DNA of 64,000 bases from Vigna angularis. Lineage: Eukaryota > Streptophyta > Magnoliopsida > Fabales > Fabaceae. Position 1 is the first letter of the stretch. Every line of letters begins with the position of its first letter. Below the pieces are notes generated by a model. The model had not been told where the DNA came from. It worked only from the letters and a program-made list of their open reading frames with translations, and made no database searches. The stretch covers positions 30,019,306 through 30,083,305 of the forward strand of contig NC_068978.1 in NCBI RefSeq assembly GCF_016808095.1, given 5' to 3'. Positions 38,570 through 51,400 of the stretch are shown in pieces. Position numbers and translations under genes: made by a program.

Positions 38570-39658
38570 TCATACCCCTGAAAGCCATCGGAACATTTCG
38601 CTTATCTCTTCACCAATTCGGTTTCCTTCCAAGTCGTATTCCGCAGCCACCACTGGAACGACGTCGCTTCGCCGACTACTCCCGCCACCGCTGAAGAACC
38701 TTCCGGAGCTTCGAAAAGACGCTGTTCTTGACGAGATAGAAGCAGAAAACCTATCCATGTAGTCCTTAAGCCAGCTCCTGACGCCGGCGACCTCGCTGGC
38801 CAGACTCGCCTCGTTGTGAGTGGACGGGGTCTGAGTCTCGTTGGCCAGAAACTCCTTCGCATCGTCCTCGCTCCTCCGGCGGGCGTGGCTGAAAGCAACC
38901 TCAGACTCATCATCTACCAAATAATCAAACGAACCAATGGAATAGGACCGGGACCGTGAATCTCCGCGAGCGGCGGTGGCCGCGGCGCCCTCGGCGCCAC
39001 GGCGGCTGATATTGCCTAACTCGAGGCGGAAGCTGTCGCTGCTGCCGGCGGTGGAGGACGGCGGCCGGAGGATTTTGGCCATGTCGGATTCCGCGGCGGC
39101 TATGGGAGAGCGGCAGAGCGGACACGAAAGGTTGGACTGGAGCCAGGTGTCGATGCACTCGGCGTGGAAGGCGTGGCAGCAGAGAGGGAGGAGGCGGAGG
39201 AGGTCGTGGTGGTGGAACTTGGAGAGGCAGACCGCGCAGTCGGCGGCGGCGGAGGAAGAGCGGCGCGTGACGGAGGAGAACGTGAATAGCGGCAGCGTGT
39301 CGATGACTGAGGCGGCGACAGCGGCGGAGGACGAGGAGAGCACAATCTCCGGCGAGATGCGGCGGCTGGAGGAGAATATCGGCGTGGCGGAGGCGGATGC
39401 GGAGGGCGCGGCGGAGGAGGAGGAGAAGCGGCGGAGGCAGCGGCGATTGAGGTGGCGGAGGAGGAAGCAGAGCGCGAGAGAAACAATAACGGTGACGGCG
39501 AGGACCGTGACGATGATGAGAATGCTGGGACTGAGGCTCTGTAAAGGAGACGAACGGCGCGGGGACGGCGGCGTTAGGGAACTCGAAGCGACGGTCGGGA
39601 ACGCGTTGTCTGTGTCTGATCCGACGACGTTTAGCGTTAACGGTGGCGGCGAAGCCAT
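38570..39658 (-). CDS. ATL-family RING-H2 E3 ubiquitin ligase, intronless
   Basis: A 362-residue protein from one uninterrupted frame, as is usual for ATLs. One N-terminal membrane segment (about 45-68, ILIIVTVLAVTVIVSLALCFLL region) is followed by a basic stretch, then the sequence VIDTLPLF (118-124) where ATLs have their GLD box; the GLD signature itself is degenerate. The RING-H2 is at 141-182: CAVC, 15 residues, C-C-H, AFHAEC, then CPLC, with the IDTWLQSN block that contacts the E2. The C-terminal half is Ser/Arg-rich with SYSIGSFDY. From memory this layout is closest to ATL4 (At3g60220). It would ubiquitinate unknown targets at a membrane. The coding DNA is GC-rich unlike its flanks, which makes long antisense frames that are not genes. 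Confidence 0.93.
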   Translation of the reverse strand: MASPPPLTLNVVGSDTDNAFPTVASSSLTPPSPRRSSPLQSLSPSILIIVTVLAVTVIVSLALCFLLRHLNRRCLRRFSSSSAAPSASASATPIFSSSRRISPEIVLSSSSAAVAASVIDTLPLFTFSSVTRRSSSAAADCAVCLSKFHHHDLLRLLPLCCHAFHAECIDTWLQSNLSCPLCRSPIAAAESDMAKILRPPSSTAGSSDSFRLELGNISRRGAEGAAATAARGDSRSRSYSIGSFDYLVDDESEVAFSHARRRSEDDAKEFLANETQTPSTHNEASLASEVAGVRSWLKDYMDRFSASISSRTASFRSSGRFFSGGGSSRRSDVVPVVAAEYDLEGNRIGEEISEMFRWLSGV

Positions 39659-39779
39659 TTGGTGTGTTTGGTTGAGTGTTAAGAGCGATTGAAAGAGAGT
39701 GTTTGTTTGCGCTGTGCATGAAAAAATGGAAGTGTTAATGGTCGCTGATGTGTATTGGTGAGAGTGTTTGATGAATGGT

Positions 39780-39796
39780 CACGTGAGATACACGTG
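39780..39796 (-). promoter_or_regulatory. Paired G-boxes upstream of the ATL gene
   Basis: Two CACGTG hexamers at 39780-39785 and 39791-39796, five bases apart, lie about 125 bases before the start codon. A TATATATATAA-like box lies further up at about 39866-39876, so the pair may sit in the 5' UTR or the core promoter. CACGTG is bound by bZIP and bHLH factors, including ABA-response factors; function here is inferred. Confidence 0.5.
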
Positions 39797-39899
39797 AGGA
39801 ATTGAATGTTGAAGAGTGAATGTGAATGAAATTGGATGAGAGGAGTAAATGCTTTGGGAAGAGTTTATATATATATTCCTTTTCTAAGAAGAACTTTTA

Positions 39900-42815
<2,916 letters not shown>

Positions 42816-42929
42816 TATATATATATATATATATATATTTCTAAGAAGGTTGATGAGCTTCGCAAGTGCCTGATTCAAAAATCGAGAGTGAGTGAATCAT
42901 AAAAGAAATCCTAAAAATTCTCACTACTA

Positions 42930-43940
42930 ATTTTGTGAGATGTCTACTCCCGAATTTGTACAATATTTCCAAATTTGATGATCATTATGATTTTTGGTGA
43001 ATAACTATGCAAAATTTCCATAAAAGCAAAGAATTGTGAAGTCTAATGGAGGAAGGTGTTCTTACACATGTGATTGGGACAGGACTTGGTGGAGAGGCTC
43101 AAAAGAAAGTTGTGGAAGAATCGAAACTCAAAGATTTGCTGAGTAAAATTTCTATTTCAATCTAACAGAGAAATATTAGAGACTATCCTTTGTCAAGAGG
43201 ACATCATGGCCAATTTGGAATTCAATGCGGCATAAGTATTAGGATTGTACAAGAGTGAAATGTGCACAAGTTTAAGCAATGTAGAAAGAATTTGAATTAC
43301 TCACCATGAAAAACGAGGAAAATGGGGACAATTTTATGGTTCATACTATGATTGTGGTAAGAAAAATGAAGTCCAATGGATAAGTAATGGAACAAAGCAC
43401 GATGGTTAGAAAAATATTGAGATCTCTAACACCTGAATTCAACTTGTTTATGCTATAGAGGAATCAAATGATATTAGTGTTCTCACCATTGATGAGTTGC
43501 ACGGGAGTTTATTGGTGCATGAGCAACAAATGCTCGAGGTACAGGCGAAAGAACATGTGTTGAAGGCTACGCATGAGGAAACCAATAATAGATAGGAGTG
43601 ACCTAACAAAGGCAGAAACCATGGTGAATTTAGAAGTTGTGACAGAGGAAGAGAAAGACAACCCTTCAACAAAGTCATCATCAAGTGTTTCAATTGTCAT
43701 AAGCTCAGACATTTCTAGTATGAATGGCTTGATTGGGAGAAGAAGGCCAATTATGCTAAGATTGATGATGAAGAAAAAATTCTTCTTTTGGCACATGAGG
43801 AGCAATCAGTGCACGTACGAGGGTGAAAGATTGTATTTTGATTCTAGTTGTAACAACCATATGATAGGAAACAAGACATGGTTCTTGAAAGAAGAATGTT
43901 CTAGGACAGTAAAGCTTGAAAATGATACAGATTAGTGAAT
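42930..43940 (+). pseudogene. Degenerate Ty1/copia gag-protease relic
   Basis: Conceptual reading in shifting frames gives recognisable copia Gag pieces in the right order: MSTPEFVQYF near 42940, EEGVL..IGTGLGGEAQKK near 43050-43120, a segment NDISVLTIDELHGSLLVHEQQ at about 43468-43530, a CFNCHKLRHF zinc-knuckle remnant with WEKKANYAKIDDEE near 43690-43780, and a protease start FDSSCNNHMIGNKTWF at about 43838-43890. Many stops and frameshifts separate these. No reverse transcriptase or integrase follows, so it is a truncated dead fragment. No LTR could be assigned with certainty. Confidence 0.75.
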
Positions 43941-46900
43941 TACGAGCTTTAAAGTATATGAGATACTCTTTGTTTTTGCTCGTCTTTCCATCTACTTCTA
44001 GCCAAGGGCTCCTTCTCTTCATCAAGGGGTATATAGTAACCATTCTTAACCACATCTCACATATTGATGTGATAGGATTCAAAGAATGTTATCATCTTTT
44101 GTTAACAATAATCAAATTTTTTCCCCTTGAATAGATGATGGTGATTTATAACATAATCCTCATTTTTCATCGCTTCTAGGATCCTTTTCTCGAGTCTATA
44201 AATAGGGGGGTTTGAATAGTGTTTCAAATATTTTTCGCAAAAACAACGTTTAATAACTATTGCGAGTGTTAGACAAACTGCAGTAATTATTAAATGTTTG
44301 TGTTTTTAAGCAAGTGTTTAGGAAACCATTTTGAACAAGAAAAACAATAACATAAGTGTTTTTATACTAATTCACTCAAACTAAGTTACATTTTGTCTCT
44401 CTTAAGACCTTTTAAAGGGTTCCACTAATCTTTATCAAAGGCTACAAAACGAGTATAAACCACTCATAGTATATAAGTATTATCAACCACTTCTGGTTCC
44501 TCTAGTCAACCTGACTTGTTTGAATTTAATCACTTTTGGTATAAATCCTAGACAACTGTCTAGAATGTTTAACTCAACTGAGTTAAATAATGTAAATATT
44601 TTAATTCATTTCTGAATATACAAACACAATCAGTGTTTGATTACAAGTAGAGAATCAAATAACTCTTAGAGAGAGGATGAATTAAATACAATGAAATTTG
44701 ATAACTTGAAAGACTTTTTCTTGTTCTAAGAATCGACTTAAACGATGTAAGCTTTTAGAGAGAATAACATCGTAACGATTTCAATGATTGAAAAAGTTCT
44801 TCTATTCTCTTCACTTAGTCCTTCTTATATAATTTTCTTTTGAAAGATTATCGTTACTCAGAGAGCGTTGACCACTTGAGAGTAGATGACTTCTTGTACG
44901 AAGATTTGTACTTTTCTACATCTTGGGAAGAACAACATTATTTTAATAGTGAGAGCTTGTATGACTACAGGACATAAAGATTTAAGGAAACACTCCAAGA
45001 TTGTCTTCCTATTTCTTAATGTCTTTCTAATCCATGTGCAAAGCCTTTTTGTAAATCTTTGTGGTTGTCATTATCGGTATATTATATCTTTTATCTTTTA
45101 GTTAGTTTGTTATTATTTCTCATTTGTATTTTGGGCTTAGCCCATATTTCTTCTATTATAAATAGAGAACCCTATGTGTGTATTTTACACAAGGGAGATT
45201 AATCTAAATATAGTTTTTCACTATATTCAACAATCTGCATAAATAAAGATAGAAAAAGTAAAGCAAACAAAGGTATATGTTCATACATTTAATGTTTTTT
45301 TTTTTACGTTAAGAGAGCGTTTAAGCATGATTCATAATATAAGCATTTAGCGTGAGTATGTGTTTTTTAAAGTAGTGCCATAATTGATGAATTACACAAT
45401 ACTCATTACTTCTTTTTTTTAGACGTGCTTTTGTCAAATGTTGTTTATCATTTTTATATTGACACATCATTGTTTATCTTATTAGGTTTAATAAGGATGT
45501 TCTAATAAGCACTTTGCTTAGACACTATACTTCATTAAACGATTTCGCTAAGTGTTATATGTTAAACTTCAAAACTCAACTTATTTTAACCTTACTAATT
45601 TAAATTAATATAATTATACTTTTATTTTTACCTTTTAAATGACTATTAATCTAAATTTAATTATTTTATAAACTAAAATTATTAATTTATTATTTTATCT
45701 TTTTTAATAACCACATTTCTAAAATTTTAAAAAATATTTATGATAAATAACTATTCAATAATAAAAATTTATATATGAATTACTTTTTTTATAATTATTT
45801 TTAATAAAAATTTATTTTATAATTTAATAAAAATTTTCTGGAATAGAAAAAACTGAACATTCTTCCACTAGTTATTTAGAAAGATTATTGTTTCAAATTA
45901 ATTTAACTAATTTTCGTTCAATTTAAAATGTTTATTTCGGCCTAACATAATACCAAATAAAATATGTCAAATATTCAATTATTTAATTTGTGATTTTTTC
46001 TAGAATAATTAAAGATAAACAAGTCAAATATTTTATATTCATTTAATATGTGCGTATTCTATTGATTTAAAATAAACTTTGTAACAATAATAATAAAAAT
46101 AAAAGAATTTATATTAATAAAAAATATTTGAATATTGAATTTTTTAAAAATTTTAATTTAATCTTAATCTTAACATTTTTTAATCGTTACTTTCACACGT
46201 TCTAAAATCTTAGATTAATTAACAAGTGTACACAAAATTCAATCCATTAAAACAACTTTTTTATTAATAATTTCGTTTTTTTATGAGAAGTGTATTTTAG
46301 GTAAATCAACATTACTCTTCGTGTATGGCTTAGCATATATACAAAGAAAAGACCTCTTAATTCATTTTAATCAAACAATAATTGATTAATATTAGTTTAA
46401 ACACTTGGTTGATTAAATTTAAAAGAAAACGGTAAAAAATAACAGCTTAATCAATTAAAATTAAACATTAATGAATTTAGGTTAATGTAAATTGAAACAT
46501 TGTTTCATTTTTGTATTAATTGATTAAGTATGGAATTAAGAACCATAACAATGAGGCCAAATTCACATTATCATTCCTGGTGACTTGTGTTATCTTGTTT
46601 GATTTTGTTAGGTAGGCTGCTGAAATCTCATTATTAGGACCTTTCAACAACTAAATCATGCTCTCCAAGACGTACCCATAACAAACATTAAACATAAACC
46701 AAATCAATGGAAAATATAAACATCTATAAGTACAATAAATAAAAGAAGGCACAAGAAAAGAAAACATACAACAAAGTTCTTTTTGCTTCTTTTTATAGTT
46801 TTTTCTGCAGATTTGCTTGCTTTTGTGGTTGATTCAGTTCTCTACATTGTTGGAGATTCTTCCAAGCATAGTTTTAGCTACAAAATAATGGGATTAGTGA

Positions 46901-47177
46901 TGAATTTACATCAATGCAGCCTAAAATACATTTATTTATAAAACAAGACAAAAGAAGATGATTAAGCAAGTTAAGAGCTAGAAAGGAGTTGATTTTGCTA
47001 TTAAAATGATGTTTAGATAATGGTAAGAATTAGCATTATCAGTTAGCAAAATCCTTGTTCAGTGCAATATCAACACCACTCAGTGCCATATGAATTAAAA
47101 TGTGAAATGGGCTCTATGTCAAACCATCACTCAACCTCATTTCACACCACTAAATGTCAGTCCTACAAGACCAAGTG
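43941..47177. other. Gene-free region with possible LTR remnants
   Basis: 44170-45240 has LTR-like features: a TATAAATAGAGAACCC box at about 45158-45175 followed by a cactatattcaaca end near 45220-45233, typical of a copia LTR 3' end, but no matching start was found. The rest, to 47177, is AT-rich with no gene recognised. Confidence 0.45.
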
Positions 47178-48763
47178 TGTAACACCCAAATATTTTAAAG
47201 GGTATTACTGATAATAGAGACTAAATTAATTTAATATCTCATATAAACAATCAAACTTTATTTCAATTACTCCAAAGTACAATACCAAACATACAAACTT
47301 TAAACAATATAGTCTTCACCATTGAAATTTCAACTTATAAGTTTTACACAACATAATCTTCCCAATACAAATTTATTCTTTTTACAAAAATTCCTGAAAG
47401 TTTTTCCCCGCATCTCTCTCATCTCTAAGCTTTTTCAACCGCATCTGCAACATTATCTAATCACATATAACATGAGTTATATGATCATAGTACAAACAAA
47501 TAAGGGTAAGCCAACCATATCATAAAATCATTAAACTTGTAATAAAAATATTGTAATCATGTATTTTTGCAATTGATAAAATATCATTATTCCGATGTCA
47601 TTAATTCATCATTATCAAAATCATCTTCCTCATTCCCATAAATCTTACAAGTGTACCATGCTTACTCATGAAGCCTTATGGTCAGACCGCTCTCTGCCTG
47701 CTTCCTTAAGCCTCACTTATATACTATGTCTTACTTTCTGAAGCCTTATGGTCAGACCCCTCTCTTCCTGCTTCTATAAACCTCAATGTTACTTTGTTCA
47801 TACCAAACTCTCATGGTATAACTCGATCATACTACTCCCGGTAGTAACATCATTTCATAAGTAATGAATTTCTCATATCCACCCCAACATTTCATAAAAC
47901 CAACAATTCATACCCTCTTATCCACCTAACTCAATCATGTTCATTCTTTAATCATGAATTCATAATAACCCGTTTTGGTATCAATAAATTAAACATATTG
48001 CCAAATATCATGCTTCATATTATAAACTCATTTTGCTCATAACGAGTATAACTCAACATATTTTCACCAAACAAAGATTATGGATCAACAAAAATATATC
48101 AACATATCTTAGGAACTACATAATAAAGTCTGGGCTCAATGTAATAACAAATAAAATATATATGAAGTTTTTACCATGATAACGTTATGCATCTACAATT
48201 GACTTATTTTATTTTATTTTCATCCTATTAGAGATCTTTCTTTACCCCAATAGGTCACCGGAGAGGACCCAGATGTCTGAACGCATCAAACTCACCTTCG
48301 ACGCCAGCACATATGACTAGTCACAACTGACTGGACCAGGCCAGGGCTGCTCTATGATCAGGGATGTGCCAACTCAAGTTTTTAAGGTTCCTCTATCCTA
48401 CCAACAAAGGGAGGCCCTTAATAATTTACAATTTATTTATTTAATTTATCTACCTTGTTCTCTTATGCTCTAAATCTAAAATACCTAATTTTAATATTTT
48501 ACTTCCTCTCACAACAACCTCAAACAGTATCTGTATATTTAATACTCATATACAAGTTATTACAGAACCCTTTCTCCAAACCTTCCAACAAGATCAATTT
48601 CAGCCAACAAACTCATTCAATAAATTCATCACAATAAACATCCATAATAGAATTCATACAAGATAATTATAAATAATTAACAATAATAAAATATTACTAT
48701 AAATGGTCATAGAAGAATACAATATTTGACAATCATAAAAATAATCTTAATATAAAATTTTAT

Positions 48764-49204
48764 GGGGAAACAAGAAGTTGAATCTGGCAGAGCCGGTTAG
48801 ACAACTTCTAATCCATCCAACAATACAATATAATTAAATAACAAGAACAATACATGTTTGGGGAAATAAGAAGTTGAATCTGGCAGAGCCGGTTAGACAA
48901 CTTCTAATCCTTCCAAAAATTGCAATAAAATAAATAAGTAAAGCAATAAATAGTTTGGGGAAACAAGAAGTTGAATCTGGCAGAGCCGGTTAGACAACTT
49001 CTAATCCTTCCAAAAATGTAATAAAATAAGTAAGGAAAGAAATAAAAAAATTTGGGGAATCAAGAAATTGAATCTGGTAGAGCCGGTTAGACAATTTCTA
49101 ATCCTTCCAAACTACAATAAAAATAAATAAGGAAAACAATAAAATGTTTGGGGAAACAAGAAATTGAATCTGGCAGAGCCGGTTAGACAATTTCTAATCC
49201 TTCC
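48764..49204 (-). repeat. Five-unit tandem hairpin array, second copy
   Basis: Five units, each (plus strand) GGGGAAACAAGAAGTTG-like, a 21-nt loop with GGCAGAGCCGG, then CAACTTCTAATCC. In the fourth and fifth units both stem arms are changed together: AGAAATTG (49073-49080; 49159-49166) pairs with CAATTTCT (49092-49099; 49188-49195), so the stem is preserved. Spacers between units vary more than stems or loops. Confidence 0.92.
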
Positions 49205-49599
49205 AAATTACAAAAATAAACAACTAATAACATACAAATGGCATAACATATTCAACATCACAATTTACAACTATCACACTCGGATATCAACACAAAAGCA
49301 TACTCTCATTTAAATTCAAGATCATACATAAACAAAATATTCCATATTCAAGATTTAAGATCAAACAAAAGCAAAATATAGCATATTCAAGACTCAAGAT
49401 AATATAAAAGGAATTACTCAAAGTTAGCTCCCCTTACCTCTATTCCAGACTTAGTTTCCTCTTCTCAAACCGTTCTCCGGAAACTTCCAGAATTTCCCCT
49501 CTTCAACTAGAATTTCCTCCAACTCTCTTCTCTCACAATTTCTCTAGAATTTTGGTGTAAATCTTCAGCCTCCCCCCTTGGCTATTTATAGCCAAAAAT

Positions 49600-49812
49600 T
49601 TTACTATTCATTTTTACTATTCATTTCTACTATTCACTTTTACTATTCATTTTTACTATTCAAAAATTATTTTTTATTCACCATTCTTATCTCTGAATGA
49701 TTAATTCTACGTGGAGTGTTCTCTTCCACAATTTATTTTAATATTTTTTTTTAACCATTCACTATTCACTATTTACTATTTACTATTTACTATTTACTAT
49801 TCACTATTCACT
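49600..49812 (-). repeat. Short minisatellite (TTTACTATTCA units) in LTR
   Basis: Runs of (T)TTACTATTCAC and CTATTTA words occur in two clusters. The matching reverse-complement words occur at about 6630-6680 and 25740-25790 in the sister LTRs, always a few hundred bases from the LTR start. Confidence 0.8.
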
Positions 49813-49991
49813 TTTCTAAAAAAATCCTAAATAAGTTATCAAAATTTTGAAGCTCTCCCTCTAGAATTACTATAATTTTATATCCAAAAATTTACATTTT
49901 TCTATCCATTAAAATTATTATTACTAATAAAATGCTAAAAATTACTATTAGAAATATATATATATATTTTTTTTATGGGTCTTACAAAGTG

Positions 49992-50940
49992 GAACGCCAC
50001 TTTTGAGTTCTAGCTTGTTATCCTCCACCAAAAAAGCTTCATGTTCACTTATTTTACACTTATAAATAAGGATATTAGAGGTAAAACAAGCATAAAACAA
50101 CTAAAATATAAAACAATACAAAATACACTAAACTTCAGAATACAACAAGATTAAAGTTAGGAAAAAGTTAATTTATTAATGACAATAAACACACAAAAAT
50201 AGGTAAAAGTGGACGTTATGAATCAATTAGTTTAGAATCAATAAAAGGACAAATTAAGCATTAAATCGATTAATTTTTGAAATAATCGATTAATACTGGT
50301 TCAAATTTTTGGGTTTTAGAAAAAATATTTTAATCGATTAGGTCACTAATATAATTGATTAATATTGATAGTACTTAATTTTTCATTAAATCTTGTGTAT
50401 TCTTTCATTTTTTTTTAAATATTTTGACATTCTAAAATCAATAGAACGATAGTGAGAGAGATTTGAGTGTCCTAACATTGCAGGAAACATTTTTATTCAA
50501 GAAGATTAAAAATTAAAGGTTTTTTCTCTTTGTTATAGGTTTTTATATCATCATATATATGCTATATTTCTTGTATATTTCCTTTGTAATTCCATTCTTT
50601 TTATTGTAATTCACCTTTGTGGTGATTGTGTGAAGTATCACCTATTCTTGTATTTCTTGAAAGAGTTTTTTAGGATTTTGATTGTGTCTAGAGTATATGA
50701 TCATATAGATGTTTTTGTAATTTGACTCTATTGATGTCTAGTGATATTTCTAGCTTAAGTTGCTAGAAAAAATGGATGTAGATTTGTTATAATTGAACTA
50801 GTATTAAAACCCTTGTGTTTTGCCTTTTTTCTTGATTCAAAACTCCTTATTTTCTTTCTTTGTGATTGATTTAGACCTTAATAATGCCTCTCGCACTAAT
50901 CTTATTAAGTGATTCATGAAGATTCTTTTAAAATCCTTTG
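49992..50940. other. Gene-free region
   Basis: No gene is recognised. Repeated AATCGATTAAT words near 50265-50360 recall those near 33660 and 30850. Downstream it leads into the copia relic, so part may be its LTR or leader. Confidence 0.4.
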
Positions 50941-50944
50941 AAAA

Positions 50945-51400
50945 TGAATAATATCATTCAAACATTTGCTAAAGGGGCTTCTATAAACAGACGTCCTTTG
51001 TTTGCTGGTGAAAACTACCCTTTTTGAAAATTAAAATGAAAATCTTTCTTGAATCAGTTAACAAAGGTGTATGGGATGCAATGATAAATGGAACATATAG
51101 TCTTATGCATACAATTGACAATGTGTAGGTTGAAAAAGACTTCAACTTTTGGAGTAAGAATGAGATCAAGAAAGTATAGTATAATGATAAAGCTAGACAC
51201 ATCATTTCTTCAACACTCCCCATGGGGAGAAGTTCTACAAAGTTTCTACATGCAAGAATGCAAAAGAAATGTTGGAAACCTTGGAGAAAGCTCAATAAAA
51301 CATTGAAGAATCTAGCCATAATATTTTAGAAAGAAACAACAATAGTAAAGATATCAACACATGTTTCTTGGTTGATGTTGAGTCTCAAGAAAGCAAGGTG
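50945..51400 (+). pseudogene. Degenerate copia Gag N-terminal relic
   Basis: Reading in shifting frames gives FAKGASINRRPLFAGENYPF, then MKIFLESVNKGVWDAMINGTY (about 50950-51095), then NEIKKVQYNDKARHIISSTLPMG-like pieces (about 51155-51230). This is the standard order in plant copia Gag (GENYxxWKxRM, followed by GVWDAI and the ISSTL block). Stop codons and shifts break it, and nothing of pol follows. Confidence 0.7.

Larger units (their letters stand above)
47178..49986 (-). mobile_element. Solo LTR of the second gypsy-like family
   Basis: On the plus strand it reads TGTAACACCC...GGGTCTTACA, 2809 bp, with a perfect 5-bp duplication AAGTG at 47173-47177 and 49987-49991. It is the reverse-oriented relative of 6596-9253: same order of GGTCTGACC repeats (two here, near 47680-47780), hairpin array (48764-49204), and GAATAGTAAA-type minisatellite (about 49600-49810). 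A third relative is 25568-27375. No internal region remains. Confidence 0.93.

Noticed and set aside
38602..39719. Long frames of 103, 264, 238 and 128 codons overlapping the ATL gene
   Set aside because: Caused by the high GC content of the ATL coding sequence; only the 362-codon frame has a membrane segment and RING-H2.
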